From positions 496,001 to 560,000 of the forward strand of contig PUDQ02000102.1 in assembly GCA_002964805.2 (NCBI GenBank): DNA of 64,000 nt, written 5' to 3'. The first letter of the stretch is position 1. Every line of letters begins with the position of its first letter. A program made the translations under genes and the position numbers. Origin of the DNA: Trametes villosa (lineage: Eukaryota; Basidiomycota; Agaricomycetes; Polyporales; Polyporaceae). Positions 1 to 11,324 of the stretch are shown here, piece by piece. The notes beneath the pieces were generated by a model. The model was given only the letters and a program-made list of their open reading frames with translations, was not told where the DNA came from and made no database searches.

Positions 1-3000
1 CCTCCGTGTGCGCGACAGCGTCGAGGTAGAGCGTGAAAGACTGCCACACGACCGGTCATTACACGACACACTACAGATGGTCGCTGTGCTCACCTCCTGA
101 AGCGCCTGGGAGATGATGGCGACAACGGCTTCGCCGTTCTCCTTGTACATGCCCTCCTCGCGGAGGATCTCGACTATTACCTTCGAGCACAAGTCGAATG
201 TCGCTCCCAGTCGACCATAGTGAGCCAGAATGGTCGCAGAGTGCCTGAAGTGGATGACACCTGCGCGGATGGCGCGCAGGAAGGTGGTGACGACGCCGAT
301 GAAGACGTACTCCTTCTCCAGCTGCGAGCGCGATTCGGGTCGGGGAGCTACACGAGCTGCAAGTGAGTCACTGGGTATACATTGAGAGTATTGCCGACTT
401 ACCAGGAGAAGCCGCCTTCGCAGCAGCCTTGCCCTTGCCAGCGCGCCCCTTCTTGCCTTTGGGCTGCTCTTCTTGGGCTTCCTCCTCGTCGTCTTCGTCA
501 CTCTCATCGTCGCTCCGAGGTTCCTCGACGGGTTCAGCCTCTGCGATCTCCTCGGCATACCGTTCGATTTCGGCCTGAACGAACCCCGCACAGCGGTACT
601 GTACTTCGTCGTCGAGGGACAACGGAAGGGCGGCAGTGGGGAGGCGGGTACCGTCAGGCGCGGTAGTCTCTGAGGGACAGAAGAGTATGTGTAGTGTGAG
701 GAGGTTCTGGAAAGCCTGTAATGCAATGCGTAAGCATGGACCTGCCTCTGAATGACTAGTGGGTGACATACCGCTCGTCGGACGCCTTCCACTGTATTTG
801 ACTGTGTGCCGACCGCGAACTCCACCAGCTTCTCAAGCAGCGAATTCCTCTCCTCTTTCAGCTTGTCGCGGAACTGCATCTCTTCTGGAGAGAGCTCCTC
901 GCCTGCGGGAAGGCCCCGCGCCTTCCACATGATGTGCAGCGTAAGCACCTGCAGTGCACGGTCGACCATCTATCACAGCCGTTGTCAGCTGCTGTCACCT
1001 GGGCGAGATATGCGACACACTCACCATCTCTTCTTCCTTGTAGCCCAGTCTCCCTCGTTCCGCAAGCGCAGAAACTATGTCCCACGCGCTGCTCTGCTTC
1101 CCTCCCTCGTCTTCCTCCACCCAAGATGTCATGTCACGTATGCCCGAGAGCGCAGCCAGGCGGGCACAGATCGCACCGAGCGACAGCACCTCGTCTTCCG
1201 TGAAGGACGCGACCTCGATCTCGTCTCGGCCTGCGATAGCATCCCGCAACGACGTGGACAGCTCGTCCTCCAGCTCCAGGATCTTGGCGCTGTTCGTCTT
1301 CGACAGGCTCGTGGCGTCCATCATCCGCCGGATGGTTGCGACGGCGTTGGCGAGCACCACGGGAGATGAGTGCGACAAGAACTGCTTCGTGACGTCCTCC
1401 CATAGACTGGAGTATGCCTACAAGCGCGGCGGGCATGTCTCTAAGTTTGATATTCCCTAGAGGTAGTGGTATGTCACACACCGTCATCATCCTCATCTCC
1501 AGATACATGTCCAGGTTCATCAGCTGGGGAACAAGGAGGACGTCGGAGATCCTCCGCTCGTCTGTCTGGTGCTTGACGAAGAGTTGGGGGAGCGCCTTGA
1601 TCAATGCACGCGTGATGTCGGAGGATGTCGTATCCTCGTCAGGCTAAGGGCATGTCAATCACAGTCAGCGTGCGTCCCAGATAGGTGTGTATATGACGGG
1701 CGCACCTTCTTAGCGTTAGCAGCATCCGCGAGCGCCTTCCGAAGAGTAGCCACAAGAAGCTCCAAGAGAACAGCTTCTTCCACCTCTTCCAAGCGCCATG
1801 CCTCGTCGACCGCAGAGTCGTTGGCGGTTTGCTTGCCCTTAGACCGTGAGGAGGGTCGACTATTCTCTTCCCCAGCAGCAGAGTGGTCAAGCAGCAAGAC
1901 GTCCAGAAGGGTTTCCCAGTCGCGAACAGGTTCGACTTCGTCCCAGAGAGCCTCCACGACAAGCGCGGTGCGGCCCTTGGGATTCGCGCCCACCAGAGAA
2001 GCGACTTCCTTAGCGCGGACCCGTTTGGAAGAGCCCTCGCCAAGGTCCATGCCGTCTTCCGAGTCAGCGTCGCCCTCGCCATTCGTCTTGTCCAGCGCGC
2101 GTCCCCAGTTGACTAGGAGCATCCCAAGCGCCTTAACGCCGGCCTTGTGCTTGTCGGAATCTGATGGTCGTCGTCCGACCAGACGCTCCTCCACGGTCTC
2201 CTCCCAGACACCCTTGACGAATCCGCTCACAGCACGGCGCACGCGGGCCTCCTCGTCGAAGACCAGGAGACAAAGCTGTTGCCGCTGCTCATCCTCGAGA
2301 AGACCGTGTACGTCTATAGTCTGCAGGACTTGCACCACCGCGACCCTGACGCTTAGTTCGATGTCGCCTACAGCCATCTCCACCAGCCGCGGCTTGAAGC
2401 GTTCTGTGAAGTGTTGTAGGGCTGCTGCGCCGATGTATGCGGTCTGTTCGTAGGCTAATGCGAGCGCGCGCACGGCTTCCAGGCGCACTTGGGTGTGCAC
2501 GTCTGAGAGTACCCATCCGACGTAGCGGAGATATGCGCCGTCCAGGAAGTGACCGGGGTACTTCTTGAACCATAACCCCATAGCGCGGACACATTCAGCA
2601 CGAATATTGGGGTCAAGGTCGCGATAGCGGTGCACAAACACGCTGCATATATGTGTGAAACCAAGCCTCGGCGAAAGAGCCAAACCACGCACCCATCGAC
2701 AAACTCCTTAAGGAACTCAGCGAGCTTGGCGCGGCGGTCGCGAACTTCGGCAGCTTTCTTCTCGAGCTCAGATTCCCTTGCACTCCCGGCCTTGCCCTTG
2801 TTGCCTGCGGCTTTCCGCTTGCGCTCGCCTTCGCGTTGTCGGCTCACGACTTCCGCCTCTTTCTCCACCGAAGCAGCGACGTCGCACAGAGCAGTCTCCA
2901 CTTCGAGAGCGATGACCGTGGCGGTATGTCGGAAGCTACGGAGCTGGGAGGAGGACATGGCGATGACCCATGTCTGTAATGTAGGCATGAGATCCGAGGT

Positions 3001-3916
3001 GTAAAGCGAGCCGAGTTCAGCCGAGGATATGATGAGGCGCTCCAGGAATTCAGACAGTGATTTGCGGAACTTCTTGAACATGGGGAGCTTCGACGTCAGT
3101 GGGTAGATCGGGGTGTCGTCCTGTGGGAAGTGTGAGATGCATTCGACGTTATGGTACTAAGTGACATACCTTCTTCAGCGCCTCCGTGAAGTCATCCAGT
3201 GCGTCAACCACCCCGTCGTAGTCAACGACACGGTCTTCATCGACGGAGTCGTTGCAACCGCAGGAGCGCAATATGCAGTTGATGAGTAGAGCCAGGCTAG
3301 GTCCCGAGGAGCTGGCAAGAGACTCCAAGAAGTCCTCGGCAGTGGATTGTAGCGCGGCAGAGGGATTCATGATAGCGTCTTGAGGCATGGCGCGGTTAGG
3401 TACGTGGAGAGGAGCTGAAACAGGTCCACGCACTGAATAACGCGTTGTCTCCAGATATCTTGCTGTCCTTCGCGTTAAACTCTCCATTGGTCTCCGCCTG
3501 CTTCCCCTTCCGGGAAGTGGTTTTCTTGGGCTTCGGTGGACCCGGAACTTTTGCGTTGGCCTTCTTAGGGCCAGTACCCTTCGGGGCGCGGGGCTTCTTT
3601 GGTGCTGGGGCAGCCTTCGTCTTCCGCTTCGCAGGTGTCTTCACTGGTGGCTTAGGAGCGCGATAGCCTCCTTCCTCCGCGTCGGCTTCGTCGTCAGCCG
3701 GTGAAGGGTCCGATACATCACTTCGCGCATCGTCGTCGTCGTTCTCCTCGTCAGAAGTCGCGTCAGATCGCTTTCTCTTGAGCAGAGAGCTGTTGACTGT
3801 CAAGTGTGTCAGAACTGGCCACAGCGTGAGTAGGACGCGTATTGCATACCAGAAACAAATTGTGAAGCCTTCTTTCGCTCTCTCTGTGACCGGCGGGGCT
3901 CCGCAGCGTCGGCCAT
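1..3916 (-). CDS. SCC3: Cohesin subunit SCC3/STAG, 3' end beyond the window
   Basis: Nuclear cohesin subunit that binds the kleisin Scc1 and DNA and is needed for sister chromatid cohesion. Start chosen at 3916 (MADAAEPRRSQRERKKA), followed by a short intron (about 3797-3849). A basic and acidic low-complexity N-terminal region follows (NLS-like KRKR, then Lys/Pro-rich). The STAG domain is seen around 2900-2960 (SSSQLRSFRHTATV). The stromalin conservative domain is around 2480-2640 (YRDLDPNIRAECVRAMGLW, then DVHTQVRLEAVRAL). HEAT-like helices continue leftward through at least six exons, and the C-terminus lies outside the window. A Lys/Arg/Glu-rich coiled coil sits at about 2700-2890, between the two domains, as in the family. 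It is divergent from RSC7 with a 407-bp shared upstream region. The family call is firm; inner exon borders were not all fixed. Confidence 0.93.
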
Positions 3917-4323
3917 CCTGTCGACGAGCGCGAGAGATGGTGGTCGGGGTCAAGTTGCGGCTGCACAAGACGCGCTCGCGCGCGCGACCGTGTCGTGGTG
4001 GCTCCCGATTTGGGGTGTTACTGTGTCACAGTCACGCAGGCGGTCTCACTCAGATCCTCTTTCTCTTCGCCGACTGGCCCAAAAAAGTGCCTTGCGGAGG
4101 GCTTTATGAGGAACATCTCAAATCATCTATACTAAAAGCTCTGTAAATCTCTGTGGATGTCGAAGGTACTCACCATGAAATGCGTTGGTGGCTAGTAAGG
4201 TGTGACTTGATCGAGGTGTGACCTTAGTCACGCCATGCAAGCGCGACGCGCCGCGGACACCAACGCGTGCGATCACTCTCCTCCGCTCCCTGCTCGCTGC
4301 TTGTTTTGCTCGGGTTCCCTCAA
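3917..4323. promoter_or_regulatory. Divergent promoter region between SCC3 and RSC7
   Basis: This 407-bp interval separates the start codons of two divergent nuclear genes, so it must hold both 5' UTRs and both promoters. It is rich in CpG steps. An exact ACGCGT hexamer lies at 4263-4268, close to the RSC7 start. No clear TATA box was seen. Confidence 0.6.
4263..4268. promoter_or_regulatory. ACGCGT hexamer (MCB-like site)
   Basis: This is an exact palindromic ACGCGT, 56 bp upstream of the RSC7 ATG and inside the region shared with SCC3. In yeasts this hexamer is the MluI cell-cycle box bound by MBF at G1/S, and cohesin genes are among the classes so controlled. Function here is inference; the hexamer is not rare in GC-rich DNA. 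Confidence 0.3.
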
Positions 4324-6184
4324 ATGGCACCAAACACGCCAACCAGACGCTCCAGCGCGAAAATCATTATTAAGCCTCGGCGCACTCGAGTCGCGGCTCT
4401 GCGAGAAGAGGAGGAGGAAGATGTGTCGAACAACGGAGACGAGACGTCCGAGCCTGGGGACCAGACGGACGACATGGGCGCCGGCCCGTCTCGCGCGACG
4501 TCCTCAGTTCCGCTCACACCACAACCGGACGAGGACGATGAAGAGGCCATAGATGTGGACAACGTCGACGACGAGGATGTCGACCCCAGCGTCCAAGACA
4601 GCCCAGAGGGTGGTGAAGACGGAGACGAAGCCGGGGAGGATAGCGCGCCAGTGAAACGGCCGCGCGGGAGGCCGCGAGGGCGGCCGCGGGGCTCTGGCGC
4701 AGGTACCCCGCGCACGCGCGGTCGAGGTCGCGGCAGGGGTCGTGGGCGCGGACGAGGTATAACCATCAAGCTCCCGAAGCGCGGCGCGGATGAAGAAGTG
4801 GAGATGCCTGAGCTGCCAGAGGGCGCGGAAGGGTTCATCCAGGACGATAGCGAGGGCCCCATGGGCGGTGGGAAGCCCTTCAAGCGCATACAGGGGAAGA
4901 TATACATCATGGACGGAGACGAGTATATCACAGAGGACGACCCCAAAGGCGACACGAAGATTGACAAGTGGGGTAACCTGCTCGGAGGTGAGTCCAACGC
5001 ACAAGCTATCCTATATTTCAAACTAAGCAGAGCGCAGGCAGGAGATTCAAGTCACAAACGTTCATCCTCCCGAACCGCCACCCTGAGCGCAAGTATATGC
5101 TCGCCATCGACGCAGCCCGCACGTCCGGGTTCCGCGACTCGCTCTACTACTTCCGCCGGAACCCCCTCGCGCTGAAGCAGAACGCGACGCAATGGGAGAA
5201 GGAGCACCTCATAGAGCAGGGAAAGCTTGGTTCACACTTGAAGACGCGTAGCGTCACCCTAGTCACCGCGCGCAGTGCCTTCAAGCTGCATGGGGCGAAG
5301 ATGTTGGTCGGTAAGTGGATTTCGAAGGTCATGCATGCGCCCCTAAAACCTGACGCCTACCCCCAGACGGTCGGTGGGTCGTGGACGACTACTACGAGGA
5401 CAAGGCCCTGGAGGAGGTCACCGCGAAAGGCCTCAAGCCGGGTGACTTCGTCGGCGAGCTCCAAGATCCCTCTGCAGCCGCCAACGAAGCGGCCGCGCTC
5501 GCCGCGGGCACCTCTGGCGGCGCACAAGGCGGCAAGGGCGACCGTAGCGGCGCGGTCCTCGGAATGTACCGCGCGGGTGGGCCTACGACGATCTTCGGTG
5601 GCTCCGGCTGGGGACCATACAGCGACGGCCCTCTCAACGCTGTGCGCAAGTCGTACCTCACGCGCGAAGGCGTGAACGAGGAGAATTGGATGTCCGCCGC
5701 CGCAGAGCGCACCCTTGAGGCTACGAGCGACTGGGCCCGCCTACGGCAAGAGAACCTCAGGCTCGCCAGGGGGCTCTACGGCGAAGTGATCGAGGAAGAG
5801 CGCGTCGAGAAGCGCGCAGCGTCCGAGGCGCCGCATGGAGAGAGCAGCGGGAAGCGACGCACGCGCGAAAGCAATGCGCCTCTAGGCGTGTACGAGCCTC
5901 AGACGAATCTTCTCTTCTGTGAGTCTCCGTTTCGCCTGACCTGTAACTGCATCACGTTTACGTTTCGTGTAGACCGCTCGGACACGCAGCCTACAAGGGC
6001 TCGCTGGGAAGCATTGCCCGACGATGCAGAGAAGCGTCGTGTGCTTGGAGGCGCCAAGGTCGGTAGCGGCGCATGGGGCCTCGCGTGGGTAGACACCGCG
6101 ATGGAGGTGTTAGATGCCGTCGAAGATCCATGGGCGGAGGAGAGGGCGCGATACCAGGACCTCATTGACGCGCAGCCATCATGA
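4324..6184 (+). CDS. RSC7: RSC/SWI-SNF subunit RSC7 (NPL6, Rsc7/Swp82 family)
   Basis: Subunit of a nuclear ATP-dependent chromatin remodelling complex. Model: exons 4324-4987, 5038-5310, 5367-5918 and 5973-6184, giving 566 aa. Introns are 50, 56 and 54 nt with GT...AG ends. The start is the ATG opening MAPNTPTRRSSAK; an in-frame ATG at 4267 is less likely because it adds a hydrophobic leader unlike a nuclear protein. The N-terminal part is very acidic, followed by an AT-hook-like run of PRGR repeats (about residues 110-122) and an RG-rich stretch. The conserved Rsc7/Swp82 region starts near residue 175 (KRIQGKIYIMDGDEY) and continues through GGRRFKSQTFILPNRHPERK and GFRDSLYYFRRNP to DGRWVVDDYYED. 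The family assignment rests on the order of these motifs. The AT-hook fits DNA contact. Confidence 0.9.
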
Positions 6185-7442
6185 CGGCGTACACGCAGGT
6201 GCACGCTAGTTTGCTATGACGAGACGAGCAATATTGTACTACCACGTACTACTACCTCTACGCTATATGCCCTGTGTGAAGAATTACCGCAGTCCTAGAT
6301 CTACCGTGGTCATGATGTTCATGACAGCCACCGTTGTGCAATTTCAACCCGAAATGTCCGGGGGAAGGGTCGATGTATGCATAGAGGAACACCATCTCCG
6401 ACTTGAGGACAATCGTTGAACGTTGCAGCATCATACGGACTGTAGGTATGTACCGTTATACGCCTTTTAAGCCGTCCCTAGGCCTGTGAATGTCGATACG
6501 CGCATACTCGAACTCTTGACCATCGGATGGAACTGGGGTAGTACGCGTAGTCATCGGGTTTCCAGGGGAGCTCAACGTTGTCCACTGCGTTGTCCATGGC
6601 GATATTCATAGTCTGAACGATCTTCCCCTTCACCTGCGCGTACGCAAGGCCTAACTGGAGCAGCCAACGCGTACATCGACCACCTCGACGTTGGCAATGG
6701 GAAGGTATTGCGATGGCGTACGTCGTGACCGAACCGATCTTCGTACATGTCCACGACCTTGAATGGCCATTGCAGACACGCGAAGCAAGGCAGGAGACAC
6801 GGCCAACCGTTCAAACCAAAGCACGCACGGAAGGGTTCGGCAAATAGATCATTGCAATACAAGTGACATGCATGACATAGTGATACAATGCCCCGTAGCG
6901 ATCTCGACGCGGTGACCTAGTCGCGATCCTAACACTCCTCGGACTTGAAGCGTGCGACGCAGGGCGAAGCGACGAGTGTGACATGTCTCCCCGGACGTCG
7001 AAGAGTATGGCATGGCTGTCCATAGCGCGCCTCCGCTTAGAGTGGCATGACGTTCCTATTTTGCAAGCCTAGCGACCGAGTGGGCGATTACTCTATAGGA
7101 CATGATTTAGTGAGCGAGACTTGATCACAGATGGGGTGTGTACGCACTGGAACGAGCCCGCATTTTTCTGCGCTTGCGACGGAGTCTGCGAGACCTCTTT
7201 TTCTTCCACTTCTCTCTCATGCTATGAACCGATTGTCAGTGTCGTGAACGCGCGCAGGGGCAACGGGAAGGCGTACGTTGTTCGTGATAGAGTGGGCTAC
7301 CGAACCTTCGACCGCGGAGGCTGTGGATATGGCAGGCTTGAGCAGCTGTACAGTTCTGCTTATGTAAGTTCTCACGGGCTCATCTGAGGTGGCAGGTGGG
7401 CGCTCGAGACTTCGCGTCTTGCCCACGTCGGACTGCTTCGCG
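6185..7442. other. Intergenic region with a possible decayed coding stretch
   Basis: This interval separates RSC7 from the Rrn9-like gene. Most of it shows no coding signal beyond short chance ORFs. The exception is about 6540-6670 on the minus strand, listed separately. A promoter for the gene starting at 7443 should lie at the right end, but no clear TATA box was seen. Confidence 0.5.
6530..6670 (-). pseudogene. Possible relic of an unidentified coding sequence
   Basis: On the minus strand one frame reads LQLGLAYAQVKGKIVQTMNI and goes on with an acidic stretch ending ELPWKPDDYAYY. The composition and codon use look coding. The upstream continuation (to about 6850) is open only in a different frame, and no start codon or splice pair joins the two convincingly. 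I do not recognise the family. It may be a decayed gene or an exon of a missed gene. Confidence 0.25.
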
Positions 7443-8559
7443 ATGGCACATCGCCCAAAGGTCCCAACCGCTCTCCATTCTGAGCTGACCGAATATTCGT
7501 CTCTCCTGCGCGCCCTTCGGACAAGCAACACTCTCGACTTGGCTCAGCATCTCGCCGAACCTGCTCCGACCCGCTCTCGTGCAAGTTCTGATGTGGACGA
7601 CGTATCGTTACCTGACGAGGACCTAGATGCCGCTGTCGATGACCCTCCTCTGACCGAATCTGCCTCTCACGACTTGACCTCTGATGTTGGCTCCTCTACT
7701 CGGTCTCGCACCAGCAGCCAACCCCGTGCACGAGTCGCAACCGGTAAGGCAAAGCAAAGAGACACCTGGACCCGATGGCCGCTTCTAGCAGGCGATGTAC
7801 ATGTTCCGGAGTGGGGGCTCCATGACGAAGTCCGTCATGCGACGGAGGAGGGGCTAGCCGCCATCCGGAATCGGCGTGCAGAGTCCCCTCCTCTAGAGAT
7901 GCGAGCACGTTCTATCGACAACAGTCCTCACCCTCCTGATGAAGACGAAGACGAAGACGAACACCCTGCCTTGTCTTCTGCTGCTCTCCGTGCGATGACT
8001 GCTGAATCTGCTGCGTTCCTCACTCGGATACTTGCTTTGCTTGCGGCGCATGTGCCCAATACCGAGAAGAGCATGCAAAACCGATTACGTCCAATCAACT
8101 GGGAAACAGTTATCGACGTTGCTTGTGCTCATGGGGTCGTCTCTCCTGGGTGCGTGCTATTTTTCTTCGTGCATGCAACACTGTATTCTAACGTCCATCA
8201 CAGCACTGCCGAGCATGTCCGCGAACGGATGGTACGGTTGTATCCGCCGGCTCAACCAAGCAGTAAGTAGCGTCTATGATGACTTGGTCACTCGCTGATA
8301 CTCTATCAGTTGCTCCCCGCGTTGATCGGTTGTCCGCCACCAAAGCCAATCTTACAGCTAGGCTCGCTGAACTGGATGCGACATTGCTAATGCCATCTGA
8401 GTTCGAAGGTTAGAGGACTTTCCACGTAGATATGATGTTCTCCCTAATCTCACGTTCATGCCTCTAGTTAAGCGGAAAACGAGGCGTGGTCCGCAAAAGC
8501 GTGAAGCGTCGCCAGACCCGGGGACCTCTGTGAAGAGACAGCGTTCAGAGGGAGGTTGA
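7443..8559 (+). CDS. Possible Rrn9-like Pol I initiation factor (318 aa)
   Basis: Model: exons 7443-8149, 8204-8262, 8310-8408 and 8468-8559, 318 aa, three introns of 54, 47 and 59 nt. The start is MAHRPKVPTALHSELTEYS. A central block reads TRWPLLAGDVHVPEWGLHDE, which resembles the short WPL...EDE-type core of the Rrn9 family (a subunit of the upstream activation factor of RNA polymerase I). It is followed by an acidic run (DEDEDEDE), a helical part (NWETVIDVACAHGVVSPG), and a basic tail (KRKTRRGPQKR, KRQR) that looks like a nuclear localisation signal. The Rrn9 link is from memory of the family pattern and is moderate. What is firm is a spliced, nuclear-looking, acidic/basic protein beside other chromatin genes. 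Confidence 0.6.
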
Positions 8560-11324
8560 GGATCGTTACCATCCGTGGTCAGCACATCAAACGGCAGCGC
8601 GACAATTCATGCGGGCCTCGGGATTGTCCCAATAGCTGTATAGCAGCACTCGGCACGGCGTACATATGCTGTATATTGGTGAGTTTTTTGTTTGCAACGC
8701 GTACTTGCCGTCTTGGCGACGGCACCGTTATGATGTTTGAGGCATTTGGCTTTAGCAAGGTCTCCTTGCGTTGCAGAAACCTATCTCAGCTACCTTCGGG
8801 CGGTCCACTTTGGTGGATACGCTCGCTTTATCTGAACTTTCCCTTGCTACCCGTCATATCCGTCGAGATGGCATGTCGCTGATGCTCACTCCGTAGACAC
8901 CCGCATTGCATCCACCTCAAGGGTCCAGCGCGTTGCTCCAGACGAGTCCGGAGCGGCAGCACGCGGAACTACGGCATGCTGCCATTGTACCGAGGACGAT
9001 GGGTGACGACCGCCATCGCGTGGGGCGATGGCGTCGTCGTGGACGTGGGTACAAGGCCGGCGTGCTCGGCGGTTGCGACGTACAGTTACGGTACGTTTGT
9101 GGTCGGCGTTCCCGCGCACTCTCCATCCTGTACAGTCTCCACATTGCCAGATGCTGGAGCACATCGTTTGAAAATCGTACCCGATTGCATCCAATGATTG
9201 GCAGATCTAGGGTCCCTTCCACCTTGTGCCACGCGGCTTTCATTGTGCTGTGGTATCTCGCCAAGTGCTCGCACACTCACCCGTCCGTGCTCATCTACAC
9301 GACGGACACCGTGTGCGGAAAATCCACCCTCCGGTCCGACCCAGCGAACGGGATGATATCCCGACGCCACCCGCTAGCGCAGACCCATAGAAGCTGTGGT
9401 CTGCTCAGGGTCTGCTCCTGTTCCACATTCGGACGCCGGACCGCTTTGCACTGCACACGCGACTGGCTGCTGTGCGAAACGTTGTATATTGAACGCCCAA
9501 TAGTTTTTAGTGAACGTATGCTACGTGCCCCCTTCGCCGCACCTGCGCATGCATACCTAGGTACCCGGTAAACCGCGCTGCTATCAGCCACAATGACGTG
9601 CACGTGCAGCCTAAAGTAGCACGCAGCTGCGCACCCTGACCGCGGAAAGCTAGAGCCTGACGGTATCAGAGTTCGAACGCCACGACCACCGCCGAACTCC
9701 TGGGCGGACGTCGCCTCAACGACAGCGTGCGAGGACCATCGCGTGCGGTCCTGCTAGTGCGGGCAATGAGGCGTCCTCAAAGGGCAGCAGGGTGAGTTCG
9801 GTCAAACTATCGTCCTGCACGAGGCTCCCGGTGTATAACATGGACGCCAGGGCACCGACGGGGACGGGGGATAATCTGTGATGCATACGCGCCGGCGCAG
9901 CACTGTGGATGCCGGCCGGGCGAAGGCGTATGTATGCCGTCCGTTGTGGATGATCCAACTGTCAAGGGATGCTGAAATCTGGGGGAGATGGGATGGCGCG
10001 ACGCACCTGTGCGGAGGCTCGGCAATATAGCCTATGTGTGATGGCTGACGCAGGTGCGCGATGGACAGCATGGGTGGGCGAGCGGTCCCGGCCGTGTGTC
10101 TTTCCGAAAGGCGTCGGACAGAGCGGAAGTTGAAGCTTGAAGATCTGCAGTTTGAAGGGGTCCTCTTGAGGCGCGCAAGTGAACCAAACGAGCTTCACGT
10201 CAGGTACCGGTCATCCTCGACTGCATGGGCGGCGGACAGGCGCGTATTCGAAGAGTAAGCTTGACATTGCCCTGGATAGAATACGGTCGGTCGCACACGG
10301 CGTCATCCCTGGGGTAAGTACCGGTGGTGAAATTGAAGTAGCAGTCGTGCAGCCTGTCCAAGCGAGATATGACGCTTCTCGTCCTCGAGGATGACAGTTA
10401 TATATCTTGGCCACGCTCGATGAGCAGCTAGTGAAGATACTGCGGAGTCCTCGGTCAGACGGCGCGTTCGCCCGAATCAACCTGCTTACCACTGGCTTGG
10501 AGGTCCAGCTTGGCCTCGAGCTGGCCTGCACCGGTAACGCGAAGATCCCGGCGACGAATGACGAAAAGGTTAGCGGCAAGGAACGGATTTGATGGCGAGG
10601 GATGGGGCCTGAGATACGGTGTTACGCTACATTCGTGCAACAGGCGGATCAGAGGGTGCGTATGGAGCAGCGCGCCCGATGTCGCTCTGGGCGTCGGGCG
10701 ATGCATTGTCCATTGGCAGGGAGCTTCCTGACGCTCATGGCTGTTAGGAATCGGAGCGCGCTCGAGGACGCAGGTGATTGGGGGGCGGAAGACGAGTAGA
10801 GCACATGGGTGGCAGTACAGAGACAGCGGCTCAGTCTAATTGGCCCGGCCACGGTGCGAGTGATTTGATGGCGCATTGCCAGGTCGGGGGACTTCGAGGG
10901 TATCTCTTGGGATTTTCCCAAGATACTGAACTGCGAAGGGCCGAATCTGCAGGCAACTCCGGCCTTGCGTTGAGTCGGATGAGATGGGGAAGCAGCAGAA
11001 CGCAGCGGGCGGGATGCCGTAAAGCCCGGATGCGGAAGCGGGCCATACAGCGCCAAACAACATGGACGCGGTGGAGGAGCAGGCGCCGGGTCGGTCGATG
11101 ATGGTCGCAACAGCGGCGTCAAGACATCGCTGATGGCCCAAGTCAATATTACTTCCTTTCCCTTCTCTTTCTCTCATCCCCCTTTTGCTTGTCGCCGTCG
11201 TCGTCCCCGCCGTCGTGCTTTGTGTCCCCCTTCAACACGCCTTTGCTATCGAGCGAGGTAGCTCCGCCGTTCTATGACCTGCTCTTGCTGCACAGCCCCC
11301 CTTCTACAGTACCTCTAGGTCCCG
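8560..11324. other. Gene-poor stretch, no supported gene
   Basis: This is 2.8 kb with only short or low-quality ORFs in all frames. The longest (+, 8906-9571) is Arg/Cys/His-rich and overlaps equally good minus-strand frames, which suggests chance. Two short plus-strand stretches at about 10260-10400 and 10410-10590 have coding-like composition (for example LLTTGLEVQLGLELACTGNA) but no frame continuity. The right end (about 11160-11320) is C/T-rich and probably belongs to the promoter and 5' UTR of the next gene. Confidence 0.45.

Noticed and set aside
8906..9571. 221-aa plus-strand ORF
   Set aside because: It is Arg/Cys/His-rich, has equally long overlapping ORFs on the other strand and no splice context or known motif; it reads like a chance ORF in GC-rich DNA.
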